A stretch of 64,000 nucleotides of DNA from JAHZKN01 sp965250205 (GTDB taxonomy: Bacteria > Pseudomonadota > Alphaproteobacteria > Rhizobiales > Hyphomicrobiaceae): positions 372,001 to 436,000 of the forward strand of contig CBDFNK010000023.1 of assembly GCA_965250205.1 (NCBI GenBank), in the 5' to 3' direction. The translations under genes and the position numbers were made by a program. Positions 54,105-63,238 of the stretch are shown here, piece by piece. The notes below the pieces were generated by a model, which saw only the letters and a program-made list of their open reading frames with translations, had not been told where the DNA came from and did no database searches. How positions within the stretch are numbered: position 1 is the stretch's first letter; each line of letters begins with the position of its first letter.

Positions 54105-55938
54105 TTGTAGTGCTCCCGCGAGATTGGTTTGAAATGGCAGGTAAGTGGATGATAAAACGCGCGCCTTCGATATCACCGTCTGGTGTTTTTCTGCGGTTCA
54201 TGGCTTTGATCTGGCCTTTATGAGAACGCACGATATCGCGGGAGATGGACAGGCCAAGCCCAGAGTTTTTGCCGCGCACAGAATCTGTTTCGGGGCGATC
54301 AGAGTAAAAACGATCAAAGATCGCATCAAAGTTATCGCCGGAGATGCCAGGGCCTTCATCGTCAACCACGATCACAACATCATCACCATTGCGGCTTAGG
54401 CGCAGCGTGACGGTTGCATTTTCAGGCGAAAAAGACAGGGCATTGTCGATCAAGTTGGTGAAAACTTGCGCTAACCGGCCGTCGTCTCCGCGCACTACAT
54501 AGGGGTTTGTGACGCCAGCCGGAGCAATAACTATGCTGACGCGCCGCGTATCATCAGCAAGTACATCTTTGAAAAGTTGACCGACAGCCTTGACGACGTC
54601 AGTGAGCTCGACAGCCAACATTTTTTTTCTCGCCAATTCCGCATCCAATCGCGATGTGTTGGACACGTCCGTGATCAGGCGATTGAGGCGTTTCAATTCG
54701 CTTTGAATTTGTTCAACAAGGTTGTTGCGCTGGGTATCGGATTTCGCAAATTCCAATGCGTCTGCCGTTGAGCGTGCGGCTGCCAACGGATTTTTGAGTT
54801 CATGTGCAACATCGGCAGCGAATTTTTCGCTGGCATCAATGCGTCTGTACAGTGATGCTGTCATATCCTTAAAAGCATCTGCCATTTGGCCAACTTCATC
54901 AACGCGGCCTGGAAACTCCGGGATGACTTCTTTATCACCAAGGGACAGGCTGACTTGCTCGGCAGCTCTCGAAAGACGGCGCATGGGCTCGGCAACGGTT
55001 CTTGCAAGCAGCCATGAGGCAATGAGTGTTGCCAAAATCGCGAATAGAAACGGCGTCCACAACACCTTGGTTTCATCCCACAGAATTTCATCGATATCGC
55101 CGGGCTGCGTTGATAGCAGCAATACACCTTGCACCGAGTTCATCTGGCGAATGGGAACGGCAACAGAAGCGAGTTTCTGGCGTTTGTCATTGAGCAGCAG
55201 CATCGATTCTGTTTTGCCATCCAACGCATGACGCACTTCTCTATAGGCCCGTCCGTTGGCAGTGCCGATTTCGCGGTACACAGGCAGTTCTTTGTCAATG
55301 ATAATGGCTTGCAGCCTGGTCCAGAAGTTTTTGGTGTCAGGACGTGCATTGGGCTTTGTCGGACGCGGAACATCGAGCGAGGTTTGCCCCCGCATCAGCA
55401 GTGTGGATGAATCCACAATCAGCGTACCATCGCGCGAATAAATGCGCGCGCGCACTTTGGCTGGTTCAATCAAGCGGCGCAGAATGCGGGTTACGCGTTC
55501 TGGCTTGATCGACAACTGTAGTGCTGCAAACCCATCATCACGAAATGGTACTTGAGAAATGGCTGAGTCAGGCAATTTGTCGGGATCAAGCTGTAATTCG
55601 CCGGTTTTAACATTGGCATTGGACGCAATCGCAGCGGCAATCATCTTGCCTTGCGTTTTCATGGCTTCAACGCGGGCTTTCACCAGCCAAGTTTGGTTTT
55701 GGTTGAGATAGACAACGCCGGCCATCAAAACGAGTAGCCCGAGAAGATTTGCGACAACAATTCGATTGACCAAGCTGCGCGACAAGAAGCTGTGCAACCA
55801 CGTATTCACAAACCAATTGCTGATCGCGTTATTGGTGCGGCGCACACGGATAAGAAACCCGATGGCCAGCTTATCCAGCCACCGGGTTTTTGATTCAGTA
55901 TCTAATGTGCTTTTGTCTCGCTCGGTTCCGAGCGCCAT
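54088..55938 (-). CDS. chvG: sensor histidine kinase ChvG (ExoS)
   Basis: 616 residues. Two membrane spans (IVVANLLGLLVLMAGVVYL; LWTPFLFAILATLIASWLLA) enclose a periplasmic domain of about 240 residues. A HAMP region follows, then the H-box FAADVAHELKNPLAAARST and the ATPase domain (VFTNLIDNALSFSPENATVT, VVDDEGPGISGDNFDAIFDR, NSGLGLSISRDIVRSHKG). ChvG senses acid/envelope conditions in rhizobia and is held by the inhibitor ExoR, which is not in this window. Upstream chvI and downstream hprK complete the well-known cluster. Confidence 0.93.
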   Translation of the reverse strand: MALGTERDKSTLDTESKTRWLDKLAIGFLIRVRRTNNAISNWFVNTWLHSFLSRSLVNRIVVANLLGLLVLMAGVVYLNQNQTWLVKARVEAMKTQGKMIAAAIASNANVKTGELQLDPDKLPDSAISQVPFRDDGFAALQLSIKPERVTRILRRLIEPAKVRARIYSRDGTLIVDSSTLLMRGQTSLDVPRPTKPNARPDTKNFWTRLQAIIIDKELPVYREIGTANGRAYREVRHALDGKTESMLLLNDKRQKLASVAVPIRQMNSVQGVLLLSTQPGDIDEILWDETKVLWTPFLFAILATLIASWLLARTVAEPMRRLSRAAEQVSLSLGDKEVIPEFPGRVDEVGQMADAFKDMTASLYRRIDASEKFAADVAHELKNPLAAARSTADALEFAKSDTQRNNLVEQIQSELKRLNRLITDVSNTSRLDAELARKKMLAVELTDVVKAVGQLFKDVLADDTRRVSIVIAPAGVTNPYVVRGDDGRLAQVFTNLIDNALSFSPENATVTLRLSRNGDDVVIVVDDEGPGISGDNFDAIFDRFYSDRPETDSVRGKNSGLGLSISRDIVRSHKGQIKAMNRRKTPDGDIEGARFIIHLPAISNQSRGSTTSGRRA

Positions 55939-55973
55939 CAGTGTTCTCCCTGATGTCGTTTCGATTTTTGGCT

Positions 55974-56078
55974 TAGAGTGCGTTCATTGCTTCGGGCATA
56001 TGTGAACGTGCTCTAAGTTCTCGATTGGTTGCATGTTCTAACAGTAAACAGCGGACTCTTTTGATCAACATGCTCTAG
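55974..56078. repeat. interspersed repeat, family B, copy 3
   Basis: TTAGAGTGCGTTCATTGC to TTGATCAACATGCTCTAG. Its minus-strand CTAGAGC gives the TAG stop of chvI. An inner inverted pair (GCGTTCA/TGAACGT) can fold. It fills the chvI-chvG gap. Confidence 0.6.
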
Positions 56079-56782
56079 GCTTCTTTGAAGCGGTAGCCGA
56101 CACCATAGAGTGTTTCGATGACATCAAAATCGTCATCAACCTGCTTGAATTTCTTACGCAAGCGCTTGATGTGGCTGTCGATGGTCCTGTCATCAACATA
56201 AACTTGGTCGTCGTAGGCTGCATCCATCAAAGCATCACGGGATTTAACTACGCCGGGCCGTGTGGCAAGTGCCTGCAGAATAAGAAATTCTGTTACCGTG
56301 AGGGTAACCGGTTTGTCACACCAGTGGCAGGTGTGACGTTCAGGATCGAGTTTGAGCTGGCCACGCTCTAAAATTTCGGTGGCATCACCATTTCCTACAC
56401 CGGCCTCACGACTTGCCGAACGGCGTAATACTGTGCGCACTCGTTCTAAAACCAACCGCTGTGAAAATGGTTTGGCGATATAGTCATCAGCGCCCATTTT
56501 TAGGCCGAACAATTCGTCGATTTCCTCATCTTTGGAGGTGAGGAAAATCACTGGCATATCAGACTGCTGGCGCACGCGACGGAGCAACTCCATGCCATCC
56601 ATGCGCGGCATTTTAATATCAAAAATACCGAGGTCTGCAGGCTCGTCGGCGAGCGATTCAAGCGCTGCCGTCCCATCAGAATAGGTGCGGACCTTATATC
56701 CTTCAGCCTCCAAAGCCATGCTGAGCGATTGCAAAATATTCCGCTCATCATCGACCAAAGCAATTGTACTTTTTTCTTTCAT
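56075..56782 (-). CDS. chvI: response regulator ChvI
   Basis: 235 residues from the second of two adjacent Met codons (56785/56782), just after GCAGGGA. OmpR-type regulator: receiver with acidic pair IALVDDERNILQSLSMAL, phospho-Asp in ADLGIFDIKMPRMDGMELL, Lys in VIFLTSKDEEIDELFGLKMG, then a winged helix (VTLTVTEFLILQALATRPGV, VYVDDRTIDSHIKRLRKKF). Partner of ChvG in acid and host-associated gene control. Divergent from hugZ, with 140 bp between the starts. The stop lies in a family B repeat. Confidence 0.94.
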   Translation of the reverse strand: MKEKSTIALVDDERNILQSLSMALEAEGYKVRTYSDGTAALESLADEPADLGIFDIKMPRMDGMELLRRVRQQSDMPVIFLTSKDEEIDELFGLKMGADDYIAKPFSQRLVLERVRTVLRRSASREAGVGNGDATEILERGQLKLDPERHTCHWCDKPVTLTVTEFLILQALATRPGVVKSRDALMDAAYDDQVYVDDRTIDSHIKRLRKKFKQVDDDFDVIETLYGVGYRFKEA

Positions 56783-56924
56783 CATTCCCTGCCCTTTTTG
56801 GGATCGTCCCGGCCATTGTCCATACTGGCTCACCAAACTATGGCCAATTATGGCATCTTCATTGATAACGACCGAGGCTGAATGGCTTCTGAATAGGCCT
56901 CAGGCCAAGATCGGGCAAGGTGCA

Positions 56925-57683
56925 ATGGCAAAATCACAAGAATTTTCAACGATTTCCGGGGCTTCGAAGGGGATGGAGTTGGCGCGTCAGGCGCGTTTGG
57001 TGGTGCGACAAGCGTTCACAGGAAGTTTGGCAACTTTAGATTTAGCAGGTGGCTATCCATTTGCCTCGCTGGTGACGGTTGCTGCCTCACAAGCTGGTGA
57101 TGCCCTGTTGTTGCTGTCGGGACTGGCCCGCCATACCAAGAACATTCAGGAAAATAGCAAAGCAAGCTTGTTGCTTGAAGCACCACTGGCGTCCGGCGAT
57201 CCCTTGGCGGCGGCACGTATCACGTTGCAAGGCGATATCGTCAAAACGCCGCCAGAGGACGCATGCGCTCGTTTTCTGGCGCGCCACCCAGAGGCTGCCG
57301 ACTACGCTGATTTTGCAGATTTCTCATATTACAAATTACAAGTTTCAAGTGCGCATTTCATTGCAGGTTTTGCCCGCATACATTCTTTTGATCGTTCCGC
57401 AGTGTGTTTGGATGAGATGAGCCCTGAATTTGCATGGGATGCAACGAAGTGTGCCACCGTGAGTGCAACGCATCAGGCAGGTTTGAAAACAGCCTGGCGT
57501 CGACAAGTTGGATCAGAACCTTGTGAGGCAGATCTTAAAATTGTTTCTGTGGATGGTGATGGCTTGGATGTGGGCAATGGTGAGGCGCTTCAAAGATTGA
57601 ATTTCGTCACGGTGGTTGAGCCCACCACAACGGATATCGAGGCTAATCTACCGGAACTACTGGGCATTCAGACAGGCAAATAA
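56925..57683 (+). CDS. HugZ-like heme/FMN-binding split-barrel protein
   Basis: 252 residues from ATG 56925 (AAGG 5 nt upstream); the longer open frame overlaps the chvI promoter. N-terminal split barrel of the pyridoxamine-phosphate-oxidase fold (ELARQARLVVRQAFTGSLAT, PFASLVTVAASQAGDALLLL, SGLARHTKNIQENSKASLLL), then a C-terminal DUF2470-type domain. HugZ proteins degrade or bind heme in some pathogens; here the role is not certain. It converges on the pentapeptide gene with 18 bp between stops. Confidence 0.82.
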   Translation: MAKSQEFSTISGASKGMELARQARLVVRQAFTGSLATLDLAGGYPFASLVTVAASQAGDALLLLSGLARHTKNIQENSKASLLLEAPLASGDPLAAARITLQGDIVKTPPEDACARFLARHPEAADYADFADFSYYKLQVSSAHFIAGFARIHSFDRSAVCLDEMSPEFAWDATKCATVSATHQAGLKTAWRRQVGSEPCEADLKIVSVDGDGLDVGNGEALQRLNFVTVVEPTTTDIEANLPELLGIQTGK

Positions 57684-57701
57684 TAATTGGCTCCGTGCCG
57701 G

Positions 57702-58505
57702 TTACCGATAGGCCCGTTCCAAGTTCTTTGCGTTTTCAAGGTTCTTGGCTGCGTCAGTGTTTTTCATTTCGCCAATACGTGCAGAATTGACATCTGCGCC
57801 ATTGAAGTCGGCACCAGAAACATTAGCGCCGGTGAAGTCTGAGCCACCAAGTTCACTTTCGTTGAATTGGACGTTTTCGAAATTTACATTTTTGGCTGAT
57901 GTATATTCCATAAGAACGCGTTTCAGATTGGCGTTCTTAAAGGACGAGCCATCTAGAACCGCGCTCTTGAATGCTCCGCGCATCAAACCCATCGATTGAT
58001 TCTCTTCATCAGCGGAGAGGTCTGCGCCATCAAAAATCGCGTTGGTGGCACGAATGGATGTAAAGTCGGCCGCTATGCGAGCGTATGATAAATCTGCATT
58101 GTGCAACTTTGCACCTTTGAATTGTGTGCCAAACAGAGAGCTCTTCTTGAGGTTCGCCCCGGTTAAGTCAGAGCCGAGGAGCCATGCCTGGTCCAACACC
58201 ACGCCTTCAAGATTGGCACCAGATAGATTGGTGCCGTTGAGCCGTGCAGCCTGCAGCTTCGTTCGCCTTAAATCCATTTTTGAAAGATCAAGACCGTTGA
58301 GTGCCTTGGCAAATAAGTTCAGCGTCTCACCGTCCTCTAATTTGGCAATGCCAGACTCAATATCTGCGCGGCTCATCTCGGACTTAGTGAACGCATCTGA
58401 TTGCAAATCCACCATGTCGAGCATGCTCTGCGCATTGAGGGTGGCAGAGGCCACCATCATCAAGCCAGAAAGCGCGACGGTAACGGCAATGAAACGAGTG
58501 GACAT
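57702..58505 (-). CDS. exported pentapeptide-repeat protein
   Basis: 267 residues. A signal peptide (MSTRFIAVTVALSGLMMVAS, cleavage near LNAQ) is followed from about residue 70 by many A(D/N)LxX repeats: LDLSKMDLRRTKLQAARLNG, TNLSGANLEGVVLDQAWLLG, SDLTGANLKKSSLFGTQFKG and so on, predicted to form a right-handed quadrilateral helix. Pentapeptide proteins of this size can mimic DNA, but an exported one cannot be assigned that role. Function unknown; monocistronic. Confidence 0.85.
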   Translation of the reverse strand: MSTRFIAVTVALSGLMMVASATLNAQSMLDMVDLQSDAFTKSEMSRADIESGIAKLEDGETLNLFAKALNGLDLSKMDLRRTKLQAARLNGTNLSGANLEGVVLDQAWLLGSDLTGANLKKSSLFGTQFKGAKLHNADLSYARIAADFTSIRATNAIFDGADLSADEENQSMGLMRGAFKSAVLDGSSFKNANLKRVLMEYTSAKNVNFENVQFNESELGGSDFTGANVSGADFNGADVNSARIGEMKNTDAAKNLENAKNLERAYR

Positions 58506-58754
58506 CTGAAAACCTCTTTAGGGTTGGTGCCGGGGGCTGTGGTTGTCTTGCTGTAGTTAGGATATGGGGCTAAAAACCCATGCTTTCAATATTGCACCTA
58601 GCTTTGTTTGTACGACGAAGCCGAGTCAAAATTGAGTTCAAGCTGTTCCAAAAACAACATTTTATGTCTGCTCAGAAACTTGGCTTGGTATGTAACCTGG
58701 GTTACCGATAAATCCAGGGCAGCGATAGCCCAAAAATGGGATACGGCAGAGGAA

Positions 58755-58934
58755 ATGGCTAAGATTATGACACGGCAACACTTTACCGAGGCGTGGCTCT
58801 CATCATTTCCGGCCTTGCAGGCCATGCAGGAACCAGATCTCGTCCTGGCGCAAGAGCATGTCCAGTTTGTGCCGTTGGGCGGGGGCCATTTTTTATTCTT
58901 TGATTTTGGTTCAGATGTGTTCCCCATGATGTGA
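58755..58934 (+). pseudogene. possible Crp/Fnr-type regulator, N-terminal fragment
   Basis: From ATG 58755 (AGAGGA upstream) the 59 codons read AWLSSFPALQAMQEPDLVLA, then VQFVPLGGGHFLFFDFGSDV. The order 'small helix, then V..lp.G..lF..Gs' resembles the start of a cyclic-nucleotide-binding domain. The frame stops at 58934, 30 bp before an IS1182 remnant, so the rest was probably lost with that insertion. The assignment is weak. Confidence 0.35.
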
Positions 58935-58964
58935 CCATGACTGAAAGCGACCGGGGTCAGTTGG

Positions 58965-59107
58965 CCCGGATGGGTGCTACCCACTTTCTCATGAAGACGC
59001 TCAAAAACATTGCAACCGAAATGGCACTGCACGTATTTGCCTACAATCTCACCCGCGCCCTGAACCTGATCGGCATTAAGCCGCTGCTGGCCGCGATCAA
59101 GGCGTGA
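58965..59107 (+). pseudogene. IS1182-family transposase C-terminal remnant
   Basis: Reads RMGATHFLMKTLKNIATEMA, LHVFAYNLTRALNLIGIKPL and LAAIKA, then a stop at 59105-59107. It matches the last 47 residues of the intact copy at 6593-8035 closely but not identically. No other part of the element, nor its end repeat, was found nearby. Confidence 0.85.
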
Positions 59108-59323
59108 TGTGAGCTGTTTACGCACGACCGCTGCACAGCCGGTTTAATCGCTCACAGCCGCCTCAAAAAGCGTTCAGAAGTTCGAAAATATGAAAATCAC
59201 AGGCCAGTCGCATATCGACGATTAACGCGACATCACTCAAGAGTTTTTACATAGCCAGGACTAAAAGTGGACGTTTTGGTAACGACATCAACTGCGCATG
59301 GCAAACGCAACCCGGTGTCACTC

Positions 59324-59911
59324 TCACTCTTTAAAATCTTCAAGCGTCAGTATTGGTTTGAAATCATAGCCAGCGTCTTTGAATGCTTGGCCTGCACCTT
59401 CTTGGCGGTCGACAATGGTGATGACGCGGATAATATTTGCACCGTCTGCTTTGAGATTATCCGCAGCTTTGAGCGCCGAGCCGCCTGTCGTTGTTACATC
59501 TTCAAGGACAACGACGTTCTTGCCGACCATGGTTTCGTCTTTGGCCAAGCCTTCGACAAGGCTGCGCGTGCCATGCTCTTTGGCTTGCTTGCGCACGAAA
59601 AATGATTGGATGGGTTTGCCTTCGCCATATGAAACGGCCGCCACGGCTGCTGCGATCGGCACCGCGCCCATTTCAAGGCCACCTGCAAAGTCAACATCAA
59701 CGCCGTCCAACTGATCGACGATGAGTTTGCCAATCAGGTAAGCACCCTCGGCGTGCAGCATGGTCGGTTTCATGTTGAAGTAATAGGTGGAGCTACGACC
59801 AGACGCCAATTGGATCGTGTCCCCGCTCTGGAACGAGCGCTCTTTGATGAGGGTGATCAGACGGTCGCGATCAGCGTGTGTTGAGGGCGTCGGCATGGGT
59901 GAGGCGTCCAT
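59324..59911 (-). CDS. pyrE: orotate phosphoribosyltransferase
   Basis: 195 residues from the Met at 59911; the Met at 59896 is equally possible, and neither has a clear ribosome site. It makes OMP from orotate and PRPP in pyrimidine synthesis. The PRPP loop is VVVLEDVTTTGGSALKAADN, the substrate part is FAGGLEMGAVPIAAAVA with FFVRKQAKEHGTRSLVEG. Length is normal. It stands alone between IS debris and the HAD gene, divergent from the latter. Confidence 0.93.
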   Translation of the reverse strand: MDASPMPTPSTHADRDRLITLIKERSFQSGDTIQLASGRSSTYYFNMKPTMLHAEGAYLIGKLIVDQLDGVDVDFAGGLEMGAVPIAAAVAAVSYGEGKPIQSFFVRKQAKEHGTRSLVEGLAKDETMVGKNVVVLEDVTTTGGSALKAADNLKADGANIIRVITIVDRQEGAGQAFKDAGYDFKPILTLEDFKE

Positions 59912-60162
59912 TTTGAGGGCTATTTTGAAGGTGTGCGAGACAAGAGCTGTCTGAGTGCCGCATTCGATGTTTAGGGTGCCGATGTCAAGCGGAGCCCTGA
60001 AGACATACACAACTGGGCCTGATTGCGCATATTTTGTGTGCTTTTAGAGAGGGTCAAGGAGGTAAAGTGACTTAAATCCGTGCCCCGAATCAGCGTTTCT
60101 AGATCGAAGGGCCATCGACTTATGGCGGTAACATTCGTTTCATCGCGACAGGGATACCAGCA

Positions 60163-61131
60163 ATGGCCAAAGCGGCATCACGTAAATCCACGCCGAAGAA
60201 GAACACGGTGAAAAAGTCCTCCAAAGTGCAGGCAAAAACAAAACCGCGCGCAAAAAAAACTAATCGCACCAAGTCGCCCTGCTACGACAAAAAAATTGTT
60301 GCGCTTATTTATGACTTTGACGGCACGCTGTCGCCACGGCCGATGCAGGAGTATGCGTTTCTGCCAAAGATTGGAGTTGATGCGAGAGAATTTTGGGCAG
60401 AGGCCAATCGCATCTCTCGGCAAGAAGGCGCTGATGTCCTCATCACTTATATGCACCTGATGTATCAAAAGGCCAAAGCTGCTGGCGTTGTGGTCAACCG
60501 TGATGATCTTGTGGCGCAAGGCAAAGAGGTCGAATTTTATCCTGGCGTTGAAGACTGGTTTGACAAAATTGAGGACTATGCAACGTCAGCTGCCGGTGGC
60601 GAAGGCGTCACCCTGCGTCACTATCTGATTTCATCCGGCCTTTCTGAAATTGTTGAAGGCACATCCATTCATTCCAAATTTTATAACGTGTTTGCTTCAG
60701 AATATTGGTTTGATGCTTATGAGCTGCCCTATCCAAAGCGTGTCATTACAGACACCGGCAAAACCCAGTATCTGTTTCGGATTAATAAAGGTCTGGAAGA
60801 TCTGGGTGAGAGTATCAACGAGCATATGGATGAAGACCTGCGACCGGTGCCATTCGCCAATATGATTTATTTTGGTGATGGCGATACAGATGTTCCGTCA
60901 ATGGCCGTCATGCGAAAAAATGGTGGCCATGCCATCGCTGTGCACACCCCTGGTGGTGACGATGCAAAATGCGTCAATTTGTTTGATGCTGGTCGGGTCG
61001 ATTTCTACGCTGGTGCCGACTATCGCCCAGGCTCAGATCTTTATCAGCGCACCTGCCTCTTGATTGATCGCATTGTTGCGGATATTCGTGTCCGCGAGGA
61101 GACTTGGCGTATGGCCTTTCGCCTCAAGTAA
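60163..61131 (+). CDS. HAD-superfamily hydrolase with Lys-rich N-terminus
   Basis: 322 residues. The first 40 are basic and low-complexity (many Lys, with KSTPKKNTVKKSSKV). The HAD core follows: motif I ALIYDFDGTLSPRPMQEYAF (nucleophile Asp and general-acid Asp), motif II YLISSGLSEIVEGT, and motif IV MIYFGDGDTDVPSMAVMRKN. A large helical cap lies between motifs I and II. Phosphatase activity is likely; the substrate is unknown. The basic tail recalls that of the HU protein 140 bp downstream and may bind nucleic acid. Confidence 0.82.
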   Translation: MAKAASRKSTPKKNTVKKSSKVQAKTKPRAKKTNRTKSPCYDKKIVALIYDFDGTLSPRPMQEYAFLPKIGVDAREFWAEANRISRQEGADVLITYMHLMYQKAKAAGVVVNRDDLVAQGKEVEFYPGVEDWFDKIEDYATSAAGGEGVTLRHYLISSGLSEIVEGTSIHSKFYNVFASEYWFDAYELPYPKRVITDTGKTQYLFRINKGLEDLGESINEHMDEDLRPVPFANMIYFGDGDTDVPSMAVMRKNGGHAIAVHTPGGDDAKCVNLFDAGRVDFYAGADYRPGSDLYQRTCLLIDRIVADIRVREETWRMAFRLK

Positions 61132-61273
61132 TGAGCCCAAGGGTATATTCATCGAACTAAAATCTCATGTGCGCAAAACAGCCGCACCGTCCAGAAATAC
61201 TAATAAAACCTACACTTTTGAGAGATTCGATGTATGATCCGCGCGGCATTTCGATTCTATAGAGGGCATAAAA

Positions 61274-61645
61274 ATGGCATTAAGAGCAAAGAAAGCACCG
61301 GCTAAAGCAAAAGCTAAGGTCAAGGCGAAAGCAAAAAAGGCACCAGCCGCGAAGAAGATTGAAACCGTAACCCTTCGCCAACTGGCGGCAGAGATTGCAG
61401 AAACCCAAGAACTGCCAAAGAAGCAGTCGGTTGAAATCCTGGAAAATCTTGTTGATGCAATGGCGGGACACCTGAAAAAGGGTCACAAGATCCGCATTGG
61501 TGGCCTTGGCATTCTACAGGTCCGTAAGCGCCCAGCACGCATGGGTCGCAATCCGGCAACGGGTGAGTCCATCAAGATTAAGGCCTCTAAGAAAGTGGCT
61601 TTCCGGGCTGCAAAAGACCTCAAAGAGCGTTTGGGCTCCCGCTAG
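61274..61645 (+). CDS. HU-family DNA-binding protein with Lys/Ala tail
   Basis: 123 residues. An N-terminal extension of about 30 residues is almost only Lys, Ala and Pro (KKAPAKAKAKVKAKAKKAPA), like histone H1 tails. The HU fold follows (VTLRQLAAEIAETQELPKKQ, SVEILENLVDAMAGHLKKGH, then the DNA arm GGLGILQVRKRPARMGRNPA). HU with a basic N-terminal tail is known in some alphaproteobacteria; the tail should bind DNA non-specifically. Monocistronic. Confidence 0.9.
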   Translation: MALRAKKAPAKAKAKVKAKAKKAPAAKKIETVTLRQLAAEIAETQELPKKQSVEILENLVDAMAGHLKKGHKIRIGGLGILQVRKRPARMGRNPATGESIKIKASKKVAFRAAKDLKERLGSR

Positions 61646-62014
61646 CACCTAAGGGATCAGACGCTTTTTTTTGGGTGGTCTGGTCTATCCCCATGCTGTG
61701 CGCGTCCCCATTGTTGACGATCTAATCGCTGACTTTAGGGCTTGTCGCGCAAAAAGGTGAACGCAGAAGAACATCAAATAAGCTCCCGACCTTGGTCTGG
61801 GGGCTTATTTATTACGGGTGGTTTGGTGGGCCTAACGGATTGTCCATCACCTTGCAGTTAAATAGGCGCGGGTTCCCTGTAGTGCTGCAGGAAAAACCTC
61901 ATGTCTTAGGGCCAGAATCAAGCTCGGTCACCGCAACCGCCAAGGCACGATGGCAGTCCGCCGAGCCGCCGCGATTTTGGCACAGAACGGTCAGGTCGTC
62001 CCAGGGGGCTGTTG
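61646..62014. other. HU - lipid kinase gap
   Basis: 369 bp with the stem-loop at 61777-61813 and no credible gene. An open frame (61792-62094) covers it but has no protein-like pattern and overlaps the kinase start. Confidence 0.45.
61777..61813. terminator. stem-loop, probable terminator
   Basis: AATAAGCTCCC (61777-61787) pairs with GGGGGCTTATT (61799-61809), one G-T pair, 11-base loop, followed by TATT. Nearly symmetric, so it may act in both directions. It is 130 bp after the HU stop. Confidence 0.6.
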
Positions 62015-62887
62015 ATGCGCAGACGTTTTCTATTGGTGTGCAATCGTTCGGCAGGGCGCGGCGGGCAGGACCGTGTCGAGGCCGTGGTTGGTGAACTTGA
62101 GGGGCGCGGCTGTGATGTTGAGTGGTCGTCTGATGACCATCGCGACATATTAGATAATGCTGATGCGCTTAAAACCTATGATGCCGTGATTGCAGCTGGC
62201 GGAGACGGCACAATTCGTCGCTTGGTCGCCACCGAGGCTGGCCAGGCCGTTCCCCTAGGCGTCATCCCCAATGGTACTGGCAATGTTTTGGCCCATGAGA
62301 TTGGGCTGAGGCAGAGCCCTGTTTTAATCGCCGATGTGTTGATCGCAGGCCCGGAACACGTGGTCTCTTCGGCCCGTTTCGGTTCGAGTGTTTTTTTACT
62401 GATGTTGGGATACGGCTTTGATGGCCAGATTATCCATCGCCTGGATATGAACCTCAAAGGTCGTATTGGTAAAGTTGCTTATGTCGGTGCTGTTATGTCA
62501 ACGCTTGCGGAGCACCAGCCAACCTTCCAATTGATCGTCGATGGCAAAAAGCACTCCGCGACTTGGGCCGTGGTAGCGAATGCGCGCCGCTATGGTGGTG
62601 GATTTATGCTGGCACCGCAGGCGGGCATTACCAAACGATCATTTCAAGTTGTTTTGTTCCAGTCGGCATCGCGCCTGGTTCGCATCAGACAGTTATGGGC
62701 GTTAGCCACTGGGCATATTCACTCGGCGCCGATGACAAAAACGATTGCGGGTAGCGACATTCGCTTTGAGGGCGCCCCGAATTCCATCAAAGCTCAAGCC
62801 GATGGCGATCCCCTTGATGTCTGTCCAACCCATATCACCGCCGGACGCACGTTGCGCTTGATCGTACCCAATCGTTTTTTGCGCTAG
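62015..62887 (+). CDS. diacylglycerol kinase-like lipid kinase
   Basis: 290 residues from ATG 62015 (CAGGGGG 6 nt upstream). DAGKc fold: FLLVCNRSAGRGGQDRVEAV at the N-terminus, nucleotide site VIAAGGDGTIRRLVATEA with the GGDG motif, and PLGVIPNGTGNVLAHEIGL. The rest follows YegS/DgkB-type lipid kinases. The lipid substrate cannot be told from the sequence. The stop TAG belongs to an interspersed repeat (GCTAGAGCACG). Confidence 0.85.
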   Translation: MRRRFLLVCNRSAGRGGQDRVEAVVGELEGRGCDVEWSSDDHRDILDNADALKTYDAVIAAGGDGTIRRLVATEAGQAVPLGVIPNGTGNVLAHEIGLRQSPVLIADVLIAGPEHVVSSARFGSSVFLLMLGYGFDGQIIHRLDMNLKGRIGKVAYVGAVMSTLAEHQPTFQLIVDGKKHSATWAVVANARRYGGGFMLAPQAGITKRSFQVVLFQSASRLVRIRQLWALATGHIHSAPMTKTIAGSDIRFEGAPNSIKAQADGDPLDVCPTHITAGRTLRLIVPNRFLR

Positions 62888-63150
62888 AGCACGCCTAGCG
62901 TTCATGTTCGTGTTTTCAACACTGGGTAAACTGGTGTTGGGCGCAAACGCAGATTAATTGCTTTAACTCTTTGATTCCAATCACTGCGCAGGCTTGTGTT
63001 TGATCTACAGTGTCGCGCCTTTTCTTGTACACACTAAAGCTATTTGCGCGACGCTCTATCCCATGGCTCGATCTCATGACCCTATCCCAAGACTGGCGAT
63101 CAACTTATCTGCTCAAAGTCGCAATTCCAACTTTTCGCAGGTTGATCTAG
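62885..63150. repeat. interspersed repeats B (copy 4, weak) and A (copy 4)
   Basis: TAGAGCACGCCTAGCGTTCA at 62885 starts a family B-like unit. 63002-63150 is a full family A copy with TGTCGCGCCTTTTCTTGTAC, GATCAACTTATCTGCTCAAA and GCAGGTTGATCTAG. Together they fill the gap after the lipid kinase; no gene is seen in it. Confidence 0.65.
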
Positions 63151-63173
63151 CCTCTCTGACACTCCAAAAATCC

Positions 63174-63209
63174 CAAAAAAACACCAGCCCAAACTGATTT
63201 GGGCTGGTG
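63174..63209 (-). terminator. terminator of the right-edge gene
   Basis: On the minus strand CACCAGCCCAAA and TTTGGGCTGGTG form a 12-bp stem with a 4-base loop, followed by a T-run. It lies 30 bp after the stop of the gene at 63239. Confidence 0.9.
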
Positions 63210-63238
63210 CGGTGGTGTTGCATGTTGCGGTGGTGCGT

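Noticed and set aside
58598..59125. 175-residue minus-strand ORF
   Set aside because: It is antisense to the IS1182 remnant and the Crp-like fragment, whose plus-strand reading is recognisable.
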